A program made the position numbers and the translations under genes. This document shows positions 42,284 to 50,536 of a stretch of 64,000 nucleotides of DNA, piece after piece. The notes beneath the pieces were generated by a model that saw only the letters and a program-made list of their open reading frames with translations, did no database searches and was not told where the DNA came from. Source of the stretch: Lachnospiraceae bacterium (lineage in GTDB: Bacteria; Bacillota; Clostridia; Lachnospirales; Lachnospiraceae); contig JAGATV010000059.1 in NCBI GenBank assembly GCA_017621075.1, positions 1-64,000 on the forward strand, in the 5' to 3' direction. Within the stretch, counting starts at the first letter, position 1. Every line of letters starts with the position of its first letter.

Positions 42284-43050
42284 CGGTGCTCAAATCGTTT
42301 TTTATCGCCTTTGCTGTTTATTCCAAAATACCGGTGCCCCAATTTCCGTGGAAGAAAGAGGATATGCGGTATATGCTGTGCTTCTTTCCATGGATCGGGG
42401 CAGTGATCGGCGTATTGGTTTACGGATGGGGGATTTTTTGTGAAAGCTTCCCGGTGGGAAGTCTGTGCCATGCACTGATCGGTGCTGCGGTTCCGCTTCT
42501 TTTGACCGGCGGTTTCCATGTGGATGGCTTTATGGATACGATGGATGCGTTTCATTCCTATCAGCCCAGGGAAAGGAAACTGGAAATATTAAAGGACTCC
42601 CATATCGGAGCCTTTTCGGTGATCATGCTGGCGGCTTTGGGGCTTGTGTACATGGGAGCTTTTTCGGAGGTGGCAGACAGAAAAGTATTGAGCGTGGCGG
42701 CAGCAGGCTTCTTTTTATCCAGGGTGCTTAGCGGCATCAGTGTGCTGGTGTTCCCAAAGGCCAAAAAGGAGGGTATGGTACAGCTGTTTGCAGGCAGCGC
42801 AAGAAAGGGGACGGTGCTGGGGGCTCTGGTCTTTCAGGGTATCCTGTGCGCCGCCTTCATGCTGTGGCGGTCTGTTACCTGTGGCACGGCAGTACTATTG
42901 ACGGCATTGGCAGTTTTTGGGTATTACCGTTACCGCACAGGGAAGGAGTTCGGGGGAGTTACAGGCGATACGTCAGGCTATTTTGTGGTACTTTGTGAAT
43001 GCGCCATGATGATGGCGGCTGCTGTCTGCAATATGCTGATAAGCGGATAG
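42280..43050 (+). CDS. cobS: Cobalamin-5'-phosphate synthase CobS
   Basis: 256 residues, membrane protein. FHVDGFMDTMDAFHSYQPRERKLEILKDSHIGAF is the conserved Asp-rich CobS signature (DGxxDxxDA). Several hydrophobic helices follow, and GGVTGDTSGYFVVLCECAMM near the end is also characteristic. It joins adenosyl-GDP-cobinamide with alpha-ribazole (phosphate) at the membrane. Overlaps cobU by four bases. Confidence 0.93.
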   Translation: MTVLKSFFIAFAVYSKIPVPQFPWKKEDMRYMLCFFPWIGAVIGVLVYGWGIFCESFPVGSLCHALIGAAVPLLLTGGFHVDGFMDTMDAFHSYQPRERKLEILKDSHIGAFSVIMLAALGLVYMGAFSEVADRKVLSVAAAGFFLSRVLSGISVLVFPKAKKEGMVQLFAGSARKGTVLGALVFQGILCAAFMLWRSVTCGTAVLLTALAVFGYYRYRTGKEFGGVTGDTSGYFVVLCECAMMMAAAVCNMLISG

Positions 43051-43082
43051 GTTAACAGAAAATACATTTCGTATGGAGGCTT

Positions 43083-43499
43083 ATGATGAAGCTTATTATC
43101 GGCGGATACGCCCAGGGGAAGCTTAAGTATGTATTACAAAACTATTGTTTGGGGGCAGATTCTGTGTGGGAGGGAACACTGCCCACAGGGAAGCCGGCGG
43201 CGGAAACGTTGGCCGGGGAGGATGAAGCGGGGGTATCCCCGGTTGTGATCAACCGTTTCCATATATGGTTTCGGGAGCGCCTGGAGGCCGGAGAAGCTCC
43301 CGAAGCAGTCATTCGGGAATATGTCACAGGGAATCCGGACTGTATCATCATCAGTGATGAAGTGGGAAATGGCATCGTGCCCGTGGATGCTTTGGAAAGA
43401 GAGTATAGAGAGCGGCTTGGGAGAATCCTCGTTGAGCTTGCCCAAAATGCAGAGGAAGTGGTGAGAGTGATATGCGGACTGGGACAGAAGATAAAATGA
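43083..43499 (+). CDS. CobU-like paralogue with altered Walker A
   Basis: 138 residues, shorter than CobU. The N-terminus IIGGYAQGKLKYVLQ resembles the CobU P-loop but has Leu where the Ser/Thr that binds Mg-nucleotide is expected. The C-terminal part IIISDEVGNGIVPVDALEREYRERLGRILVELAQ matches the CobU end well; the middle His/Asp region is missing. The product might bind corrinoid or nucleotide without full catalysis, or have a new role. AGGC-type site with GGAGGC upstream; the next gene starts inside its stop codon (ATGA). Confidence 0.75.
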   Translation: MMKLIIGGYAQGKLKYVLQNYCLGADSVWEGTLPTGKPAAETLAGEDEAGVSPVVINRFHIWFRERLEAGEAPEAVIREYVTGNPDCIIISDEVGNGIVPVDALEREYRERLGRILVELAQNAEEVVRVICGLGQKIK

Positions 43500-44089
43500 C
43501 CCTGGTGTTCATTCGGCATGGAGAGACAAGATCCAATAAAGAGCACCGTTATCTGGGACAAACAGATGAGGAACTTTCCGAAGAGGGAAGAAAAAAGCTC
43601 AGGCAGCATGGAAAATATCCCAGGGTGGACAGGTTGTTTTCCGGACCCATGCGCCGCTGCAGGGAGACGGCTGCTATCCTGTATCCCGATATGGATCCTG
43701 TCATCATCGGGGAATGGACGGAAACGGATTTTGGGACCTTTGAGGGGAAGAATTATGAGGAACTGAAAGACGACAAGCAGTATCAGACGTGGATTGACAG
43801 TGGCGGAAGGATGGCGTTTCCGGAAGGAGAGAGCAGGGAGGCGTTTATACGCCGCTGTAACAAGGGATTTGAGCGGGTGAAGGCATACCTTCGGGAAGAG
43901 AAAGAACGGACCGGACGTTTTCCGGGGACGGTAGGACTGGTCGTGCATGGGGGGACCATCATGGCGCTGCTTTGCACATATCTGGGAGGAGATTATTTCG
44001 ATTACCGGATGGCAAACGGTGAAGTGTATCTGTGCAGACTCACAGAATCGGAGGGAGATTTCAGGTGGGAAGATTGGAATACCATATAG
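43496..44089 (+). CDS. cobC: Histidine phosphatase (alpha-ribazole phosphatase-like)
   Basis: 197 residues of the histidine phosphatase superfamily. The phosphoryl-accepting His is in VFIRHGETRSN; the second His is in VVHGGTIMALLC; RRCRETAAILYPD is also present. In a B12 operon the likely job is removal of phosphate from alpha-ribazole-5'-phosphate or cobalamin phosphate (CobC). The start overlaps the preceding stop (ATGA). Confidence 0.85.
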   Translation: MTLVFIRHGETRSNKEHRYLGQTDEELSEEGRKKLRQHGKYPRVDRLFSGPMRRCRETAAILYPDMDPVIIGEWTETDFGTFEGKNYEELKDDKQYQTWIDSGGRMAFPEGESREAFIRRCNKGFERVKAYLREEKERTGRFPGTVGLVVHGGTIMALLCTYLGGDYFDYRMANGEVYLCRLTESEGDFRWEDWNTI

Positions 44090-45096
44090 TTGCTTTTTTT
44101 CTGGGATTTTTTCTGGACCTGCTCTTGGGAGACCCTGATACGCTGCCCCATCCCGTCCGTCTGATCGGGAAGTGGACCGCTTTCCTGGAAAAGCGGCTTT
44201 TGAGAAAATCCGATGGAAGGAAAGAGGAAGCGGCGCAGGAAGCTGTGGGAAATGGGAACCGGGAAGTATGGCAGGGCAGATTACTGGTGTCCGGGGTGCT
44301 GTTTTTCACAGTGATGATGACAGTCACCGTACTGGAGGCTTCCTACCTGGTGCATCCTCTGGCGGGGCTTTTTTGCGAGACGGTGATGACCTATCAGATC
44401 CTTGCCGTAAAATGCCTTAAGACGGAGAGCGGAAAGGTTTATGAAAAGTTGCAGGATGGGGATATCCATGGGGCGAGAAAGGCCGTGTCCATGATCGTGG
44501 GCAGGGATACCGATTGTCTGGATGAGGGTGGAATCATACGGGCGGCAGTGGAGACCGTGGCGGAAAATACTTCCGACGGGGTCATTGCTCCCATGCTGTA
44601 TACGGCACTGGGAGGGCCTGTGCTGGGATTTTTCTATAAGGCGGTGAACACCATGGATTCCATGGTGGGATATAAAAATGACCGCTATCTGTATTTTGGC
44701 AGAGCGGCGGCAAAGCTGGACGATGTGGTGAATTTTCTTCCGGCAAGAATCAGTGCCCATCTCATGGTAGCGGCGTCCTTTTTGTGCGGCAGGGATTTTG
44801 ACGAAAAGCGGGCATATCGGATCTATAAGCGGGACCGCAGAAAACACGCAAGTCCCAACTCGGCACAGACAGAAGCGGTGTGTGCGGGAGCACTGGGGAT
44901 CCGGCTTGGGGGAGACGCCAGTTATTTTGGAAAGCGGGTATCGAAACCATACATCGGGGATGCCTGCCGCCAGATGGAGCCGGAAGATATCAGGAAAAGC
45001 AACCGTCTGTTGTATATGACGGCCTGGCTGTGCGAGGGGATCTGTCTGATGCTTATGGGAATTGTGAAGATGGCACTTATTCAGGGGCTTTCATAA
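44065..45096 (+). CDS. cbiB: Adenosylcobinamide-phosphate synthase CbiB
   Basis: 343 residues, integral membrane protein. FFLDLLLGDPDTLPHPVRLIGKW, VSMIVGRDTDCLDEGGIIRAAVETVAENTSDGVIAP, KAVNTMDSMVGYKNDRYLYFG and HASPNSAQTEAVCAGALGIRLGG are standard CbiB blocks. It attaches aminopropanol (or its phosphate) to cobyric acid. The start is best placed at GTG 44065, with GGAGGGAGA upstream; an ATG 11 codons earlier would lie deep inside the phosphatase gene. Confidence 0.92.
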   Translation: MGRLEYHIVAFFLGFFLDLLLGDPDTLPHPVRLIGKWTAFLEKRLLRKSDGRKEEAAQEAVGNGNREVWQGRLLVSGVLFFTVMMTVTVLEASYLVHPLAGLFCETVMTYQILAVKCLKTESGKVYEKLQDGDIHGARKAVSMIVGRDTDCLDEGGIIRAAVETVAENTSDGVIAPMLYTALGGPVLGFFYKAVNTMDSMVGYKNDRYLYFGRAAAKLDDVVNFLPARISAHLMVAASFLCGRDFDEKRAYRIYKRDRRKHASPNSAQTEAVCAGALGIRLGGDASYFGKRVSKPYIGDACRQMEPEDIRKSNRLLYMTAWLCEGICLMLMGIVKMALIQGLS

Positions 45097-45128
45097 AACA
45101 CAGGAAAGAGGACATAGAGGAAATCGTT

Positions 45129-46151
45129 ATGATACATGGTGGAGATATTTACCGCAATCAGGTGGAATTGGATTTTTCCGTGAATATCAATCCGTTGGGA
45201 ATGTCTGCGGGGGTCAGGAAAGCACTGACAGAAGCGGTGGATGAGTGTATGTGCTACCCGGACCCTTGGGCGGAACAGTTAAAGAGAGCGGTGGCAGGGA
45301 TGCTGTCCGTCAGAGAGGAGTCCCTGTTGTTGGGAAACGGTGCCTCAGAACTTTTTTTGGCTGTGGTTTGCGGGCTGCGGCCCCAAAGGACAGTGATACC
45401 GGTTCCGTCCTTTTACGGATATGAGTATGCGGCGGCAGCAGGATCGGGAGAAATCTGTTATTATCCTCTGAAACAGGAGAATCACTTTGGGGTGGAGGAG
45501 GGACTGCTTTCGTGTCTGGATGAGGAAACGGACCTTCTGTTTTTGGCCAATCCCAACAATCCCGTGGGCAATCTGATACCGTCTTATCTCCTGGAAAAGA
45601 TATTGTGCCACTGCAGGGAAAAAGGAATCTGTGTGGTGCTGGATGAATGTTTTATAGAATTTTGCAGGGAAGTTCCCTCCATGGTCTCCCGGATAGAGGA
45701 ATATGACAATCTGATCCTGATACGGTCATTTACCAAGACCTTTGCCATACCGGGAGTGCGGCTGGGATATCTGGTTTGCAGCAACAGGAAACTGCTTTCA
45801 TCCATCAAAAGACAGCTGCCGGAGTGGAATCTTTCCGTTTTTGCCCAGCGGGCCGGGACTGCCTGTGTCCGGGAATATGCCATGTTGGAAGAGATGCGGA
45901 AAACGGTGCAAAGGGAGAGGGAATTCCTTGAGAGAGGACTTAAGGAGGCCGGTTTTTTGGTGTTTCCCGCAGAGGCGGACTTTATCCTGATCCACACGCA
46001 GATCCCTCTGGGAAAGAGATTGTGTGAAAAAGGAATCCTGATCAGGGACTGCAGTAATTTCAGGGGCCTTTCCGAAGGATATTTCCGCATTGCGGTAAAG
46101 ACCAGGGAGGAAAACTTAAAGCTATTGCAGGCGATAGGAGAACTGATATGA
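45129..46151 (+). CDS. cobD: L-threonine-O-3-phosphate decarboxylase-like PLP enzyme
   Basis: 340 residues of the histidinol-phosphate aminotransferase fold. HGGDIYRNQVELDFSVNINPLG, LLGNGASELFLAVV, LANPNNPVGNLI, VVLDECFIEFC and the PLP Lys in IRSFTKTFAIPGVRLGY are all present. The N-terminal DFSVNINPLG and the place after cbiB identify CobD, which makes aminopropanol phosphate for the nucleotide loop. ATG 45129 has GAGGAAA upstream; the longer frame from 44880 lies within cbiB. Overlaps cbiC by four bases. Confidence 0.9.
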   Translation: MIHGGDIYRNQVELDFSVNINPLGMSAGVRKALTEAVDECMCYPDPWAEQLKRAVAGMLSVREESLLLGNGASELFLAVVCGLRPQRTVIPVPSFYGYEYAAAAGSGEICYYPLKQENHFGVEEGLLSCLDEETDLLFLANPNNPVGNLIPSYLLEKILCHCREKGICVVLDECFIEFCREVPSMVSRIEEYDNLILIRSFTKTFAIPGVRLGYLVCSNRKLLSSIKRQLPEWNLSVFAQRAGTACVREYAMLEEMRKTVQREREFLERGLKEAGFLVFPAEADFILIHTQIPLGKRLCEKGILIRDCSNFRGLSEGYFRIAVKTREENLKLLQAIGELI

Positions 46152-46783
46152 AGGAGATAGAATATGTGCTTCCGGAAGAGATCGAGAAACGGAGTTTTGC
46201 CATTATCTCGGAAGAGTTAAAACAGCGTGGGATCTCTCTGCCGAAGGAGCAGGAGATGATCACAAAGCGGGTGATCCACACCAGTGCGGATTTTGACTAC
46301 GCAGATACCATGACCTATTCGGAGGATGCGGTTTCCATTGCCAAAACGCTGATCCTGGAGGGGGCGGATATTGTGACGGACACCAATATGGCCCTATCGG
46401 GGATCAACAAAAAGGTGCTGGCCCGGTATGGGGGGACAGTGCACTGCTTCATGGCAGAGGAGGAGACGGCACGGATGGCAAAGGAGAAAGGGACCACCCG
46501 CGCGGCGGTCAGTATGGAAAGGGCGGCCGATCTAAAGAAGCCGGTGATCTTTGCCATCGGAAATGCGCCCACAGCGCTGATCCGGCTTTATGAGCTGATG
46601 GGCCGGGAGGATTTTAGGCCGGCTTTCATCATCGGTGTTCCGGTGGGCTTTGTGAATGTGGAAGCCGCCAAGGAGCTGATCATGGAGACGGAGGTGCCCT
46701 ACATCATCAACCGGGGAAGAAAGGGCGGCAGCAACATAGCGGCGGCGATCTGCAATGCCCTGCTATATGAGCTGGGCAGGTGA
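46148..46783 (+). CDS. cbiC: Cobalt-precorrin-8 methylmutase CbiC
   Basis: 211 residues. EIEKRSFAIISEEL, VIHTSADFDYADTMTYSEDAV with the catalytic His, TDTNMALSGINKKVL, AIGNAPTALIRLYEL and PYIINRGRKGGSNIAAAICNALL are conserved. It moves the methyl group from C11 to C12. Overlaps cobD by four bases. Confidence 0.93.
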   Translation: MKEIEYVLPEEIEKRSFAIISEELKQRGISLPKEQEMITKRVIHTSADFDYADTMTYSEDAVSIAKTLILEGADIVTDTNMALSGINKKVLARYGGTVHCFMAEEETARMAKEKGTTRAAVSMERAADLKKPVIFAIGNAPTALIRLYELMGREDFRPAFIIGVPVGFVNVEAAKELIMETEVPYIINRGRKGGSNIAAAICNALLYELGR

Positions 46784-46784
46784 A

Positions 46785-46818
46785 GAAACCGGACAGAGAA
46801 ACCGGACAGAGAAACCGG
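46785..46818. repeat. 13-bp tandem repeat in cbiC-cbiD gap
   Basis: GAAACCGGACAGA is present twice in direct succession (46785-46797, 46798-46810) plus a partial third copy. It lies between the cbiC stop and the cbiD ribosome site and changes only spacing. Confidence 0.8.
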
Positions 46819-46830
46819 GGAGGAGATCAG

Positions 46831-47949
46831 ATGCGTTACGGATTTACCACGGGGAGCTGTGCGGCTGCGGCAGCAAAGGCGGCGGCCTATATGCTCCTCT
46901 CAGGGACGGAAAAGACAGAAATATCCATTGAGACACCCAAAGGGATCCCCTATACTGCCAGACTGGAAGATATCCGCAGGATGGAAGGGGAGGTCAGCTG
47001 CGGTGTCAGGAAGGACGGAGGGGACGATCCGGACATTACCACGGGAACCTTTATTTATGCCAGAGTGGGGATCCTGCAAGGGCAGGAGCGCACGATCAGG
47101 ATCGAGGGCGGCACCGGTGTGGGCAGGGTCACCAGACCGGGGCTGGATCAGCCGGTAGGCAGCGCAGCTATCAACCATGTTCCAAGGGAAATGATCCAAA
47201 AAGAGGTGGAGGAAGTATGTGATCTTATGGACTACAGAGGGAGCCTCTTTGTGGAGATTTCCGTGCCGGAGGGCGAGCGGCTGGCAGAGCATACCTTTAA
47301 TCCAAGACTTGGGATCGTTGGGGGAATCTCCATTCTGGGGACCACGGGAATCGTGGAACCCATGAGCAGTCAGGCACTTCTGGACACCATCAGGGCGGAG
47401 CTTTCCCAGAGAAGGACGGAAGGCTATGATTATGTGGCTGTTTCGCCGGGGAATTACGGACTGGATTTCATGAGACAGCATTATGGATATGATCTGGACA
47501 AAAGTGTAAAATGCAGCAATTTCATCGGAGACACCATTGACATGGCGGTGGAGCTTGGATTTTGCAGAATGCTCCTGACCGGGCATATCGGCAAGCTGAT
47601 CAAGATATCCGGCGGCATCATGAACACCCATTCACGGGAAGGAGACTGCCGAATGGAACTGTTGGCAGCGTTTGCGTTGAGAGAGGGCGTGGAGCCTGAT
47701 CGGATACGGCAGATCTTAGATTGCGTGGCCACGGAGGAAGCGGTAAGGATTCTGAAAAAAACGGGAAGCTGTGAAGGGGTCATGGACCGTGTTATGGAAC
47801 GGATCTGTTACTATCTGGAAAAGCGTTCCGGAGGACGGATAGAGATGGATTGTATCATGTATGCCAACGAATTCGGAGAGTTGGCAAGAAGCAGGAGGGC
47901 AGAGGAATGGTTTATTTTGTTGGCGCAGGATCAGGAGCGGCAGATTTGA
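46831..47949 (+). CDS. cbiD: Cobalt-precorrin-5B C1-methyltransferase CbiD
   Basis: 372 residues. The start MRYGFTTGSCAAAAAKAA is the family hallmark, followed by GVRKDGGDDPDITTGT, EGGTGVGRVTRPGLDQPVG, SILGTTGIVEPMS and GHIGKLIKISGGIMNTHS. It methylates C1 of the corrin ring in the anaerobic route. ATG 46831 has GGGGAGGAG upstream; a GTG at 46780 overlaps the cbiC stop but its extra codons come from the tandem repeat. Confidence 0.92.
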   Translation: MRYGFTTGSCAAAAAKAAAYMLLSGTEKTEISIETPKGIPYTARLEDIRRMEGEVSCGVRKDGGDDPDITTGTFIYARVGILQGQERTIRIEGGTGVGRVTRPGLDQPVGSAAINHVPREMIQKEVEEVCDLMDYRGSLFVEISVPEGERLAEHTFNPRLGIVGGISILGTTGIVEPMSSQALLDTIRAELSQRRTEGYDYVAVSPGNYGLDFMRQHYGYDLDKSVKCSNFIGDTIDMAVELGFCRMLLTGHIGKLIKISGGIMNTHSREGDCRMELLAAFALREGVEPDRIRQILDCVATEEAVRILKKTGSCEGVMDRVMERICYYLEKRSGGRIEMDCIMYANEFGELARSRRAEEWFILLAQDQERQI

Positions 47950-48752
47950 TCACCGTGAGGGGGATGCGGCTTATGCAGCAGGCAGATGTGATCATTTATG
48001 CGGGATCGTTAGTAAATCCCCAACTATTGGAGTATGCAAAGGTGGGCTGCAGGCTGCACGACAGTGCCATGCTTACCCTGGAGGAGATCATCGCACTGAT
48101 GGAACAGGCAGAGAGCGCCGGAGAGACCACTGTGCGGCTCCACACCGGGGACCCCAGTATCTACGGGGCGGTGAGAGAACAGATGGACGAACTGGACAGG
48201 CTGGGGATCTGTTATGAGAGCTGTCCCGGAGTCAGTGCCTGCTTTGGGGCGGCGGCCTCCTTAAATCTGGAATACACGCTGCCGGAGGTATCCCAGTCCC
48301 TGATCATCACCAGGATGTCCGGCAGGACCAAGGTGCCCCAAAAGGAGAGCATCGAGAGCCTTGCCGCCCATCAGGCGTCCATGGCGATCTATCTGAGTGC
48401 GGGAATGCTTTCAGAGCTGGGACAGAGGCTCATTGCGGGAGGCTATGGGAAGGAGACCCCGGCGGCCCTTGTCTATAAGGCTACCTGGCCGGAGGAGGAA
48501 GCATATCTGTGTACGGTGGGTACGCTCTATGAGACCGCAAAGGAACATGGTATCACCAAAACGGCACTGGTGTTGGTGGGAGAGGCGGTTGCCCACGAAC
48601 ACTATCAGAGATCCAGGCTGTATGCGGCGGATTTCTCCACGGGATTCAGAAGGGCAAAGGAAGATGGAAATGAACAGGTTATCAGTCATCAGCTTTACCG
48701 GGAAGGGAGTGGCTCTTTCCCGGAAGATAAAAGAGCTGACAGAAGAATATGA
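47907..48752 (+). CDS. cbiF: Cobalt-precorrin-4 C11-methyltransferase CbiF
   Basis: 281 residues of the uroporphyrin-III C-methyltransferase fold. VYFVGAGSGAADLITVRGMRLMQ, VIIYAGSLVNPQLL, RLHTGDPSIYGAVREQMDEL and LIITRMSGRTKVP are typical. It uses SAM to methylate C11. It starts 43 bases before the cbiD stop, with GGAGGGCAGA upstream, and overlaps cbiG by 83 bases. Confidence 0.92.
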   Translation: MVYFVGAGSGAADLITVRGMRLMQQADVIIYAGSLVNPQLLEYAKVGCRLHDSAMLTLEEIIALMEQAESAGETTVRLHTGDPSIYGAVREQMDELDRLGICYESCPGVSACFGAAASLNLEYTLPEVSQSLIITRMSGRTKVPQKESIESLAAHQASMAIYLSAGMLSELGQRLIAGGYGKETPAALVYKATWPEEEAYLCTVGTLYETAKEHGITKTALVLVGEAVAHEHYQRSRLYAADFSTGFRRAKEDGNEQVISHQLYREGSGSFPEDKRADRRI

Positions 48753-49779
48753 AGTATCCCTTTTTACCGGGTATTCCGGGTATGAGGAGGAAGAGGCGGA
48801 AGGAAAAGTAAAGGAAAGCGAAACTACAGAAACGGACGGAGGCAGAGTACACCCTTTACGGGAAAAGGCAGGGGAGTGGGCCGGGCGGCAGATGACAGAA
48901 GGAAACGGCCTTCTGTTCATCGGAGCCTGCGGGATCGCGGTGAGGGCAGTGGCCCCTCATCTTACGGACAAACTCCACGACGTGCCTGTGCTTGTCATGG
49001 ATGACGGAGGCAGATATGTCATTCCCATTCTTTCCGGCCATGTAGGGGGAGCCAATGAACTGGCAAAAGCCCTGGCGGGGAAGCTGGGAGCCATACCCGT
49101 CATCACCACAGCCACCGACGGGAACGGAAAATTTGCGGTGGATCTGTTTGCCGGGCAAAACGCCCTGAACATCAAAAACAAACCGGGAATTGCCAAGGTG
49201 TCCGCCAAGGTGCTGGATAGAAAAACGGTCACGTTTGCCATAGAGCCGGGGCACTTGCCGGAAGGGGAGGCGCTGCCTGAGGGGGTGGCACAGGTGCCCT
49301 ATCCGCCCAAAGAGCCTGTGGATGTGGTGATCGCCAGGGAGCCGGAGAGATTTTCCGCAGCACTTTTCCTAAGTCCCAGAGAATATGTCATAGGAATGGG
49401 ATGCAGAAAAGGAAAAGGACCAAAAGAGATCGCAGACTTTATCCACATCACGCTGCAGGAAGCGGGAATTTCCCCCGGTCAGATCTATGCCCTGGCATCC
49501 ATCGATCAAAAGAGAGAGGAGCCGGGACTCCTTGCATGGAGCAGGAAACACAGGATTCCGTTTCTGACTTATACCGCAGAGGAGCTTGGGCAGGTGCCGG
49601 GAGCGTTTGCCAAGTCTGCTTTTGTAAAGGCGACAGTGGGGGTGGACAATGTCTGTGAGCGGGCGGCACTTTTGGCCTGCGGAGCAGGAGGGGAACTGAT
49701 CCTGCACAAGAGAGCCGGAGACGGTATGACTATTGCCGTTGCCAAAAGAAAATGGAGGGTGACATTTCATGAGTACTAA
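48670..49779 (+). CDS. cbiG: Cobalt-precorrin-5A hydrolase CbiG
   Basis: 369 residues. The N-terminal part (LSVISFTGKGVALSRKIKEL), the central FIGACGIAVRAVAPHLTDK and PVLVMDDGGRYVIPILSGHVGGANELA, and the C-terminal VIGMGCRKGKGPKEIADFI plus ASIDQKREEPGLL match CbiG. It opens the lactone and removes acetaldehyde during ring contraction. ATG 48670 has AAGGAAG upstream; the longer frame lies within cbiF. Overlap of 83 bases implies coupled translation. Confidence 0.9.
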   Translation: MNRLSVISFTGKGVALSRKIKELTEEYEVSLFTGYSGYEEEEAEGKVKESETTETDGGRVHPLREKAGEWAGRQMTEGNGLLFIGACGIAVRAVAPHLTDKLHDVPVLVMDDGGRYVIPILSGHVGGANELAKALAGKLGAIPVITTATDGNGKFAVDLFAGQNALNIKNKPGIAKVSAKVLDRKTVTFAIEPGHLPEGEALPEGVAQVPYPPKEPVDVVIAREPERFSAALFLSPREYVIGMGCRKGKGPKEIADFIHITLQEAGISPGQIYALASIDQKREEPGLLAWSRKHRIPFLTYTAEELGQVPGAFAKSAFVKATVGVDNVCERAALLACGAGGELILHKRAGDGMTIAVAKRKWRVTFHEY

Positions 49780-50536
49780 GATTTTTATTGTGGGAATGGG
49801 GCCGGGGAAGGAAGAGATGATGACTCTGGAGGCCATACAGGCACTGGAGGATTCCGATGTCATTATCGGCTACCCTCTCTATCTGGAGCTGTTAGGGGAG
49901 CGTTTCCGGGACAAGGAGTTTTTTCCCACCCCCATGAAACAGGAGACAGAACGGTGCGAGAAATGCTTTGAGGAGGCAGGAAAGGGGAAGCAGGTAGCTT
50001 TAGTCTGCAGCGGGGATGCGGGAATCTACGGAATGGCATCTTTGATGTATGAGATCGGGAAAGGATATCCGGAAACGGAGCTTGTGGTCATTCCCGGAAT
50101 CACTGCCGCAAGCAGCGGGGCCGCAGTGCTGGGCGCTCCCATCAATCACGATTTCTGCGTCATCAGCTTAAGCGATCTGCTCACGCCATGGGAGAAGATC
50201 GCAAGGCGGCTGCAGGCAGCGGCAGAGGGTGACTTTGCCATTGCCATCTACAATCCGGCAAGCCGCAAGAGGCAGGATTATCTGGCCAGGGCCTGCGAGA
50301 TCCTTCTTCGGACCATAGAGCCTGACAGAGCCTGCGGCTATGTGGAAAATATCGGCCGGGAGGGCACCAGGGCAGTAACCTGTACTTTACAGGAGCTTAG
50401 GGAGGCTAAGGTCAATATGTTCACCACGGTCTTTGTGGGAAATGCAGGGTCTGAAATCATAAACGGAAAACTGATTACGAAGCGGGGGTATCAAATTGAG
50501 AGAAATACTGCTGTTTGCGGGGACAACGGAAGGTAG
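49769..50536 (+). CDS. cbiH: Cobalt-precorrin-3 C17-methyltransferase CbiH
   Basis: 255 residues. IFIVGMGPGKEEMMTLEAIQAL, VIIGYPLYLEL, VCSGDAGIYGMASLMYEI and VIPGITAASSGAAVLGAPINHDFCVISLSDLLTPWEKI are diagnostic. The enzyme methylates C17 and contracts the ring. GGAGGGTGAC lies upstream; it overlaps cbiG by 11 bases and the next gene by 41. Confidence 0.93.
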   Translation: MSTKIFIVGMGPGKEEMMTLEAIQALEDSDVIIGYPLYLELLGERFRDKEFFPTPMKQETERCEKCFEEAGKGKQVALVCSGDAGIYGMASLMYEIGKGYPETELVVIPGITAASSGAAVLGAPINHDFCVISLSDLLTPWEKIARRLQAAAEGDFAIAIYNPASRKRQDYLARACEILLRTIEPDRACGYVENIGREGTRAVTCTLQELREAKVNMFTTVFVGNAGSEIINGKLITKRGYQIERNTAVCGDNGR

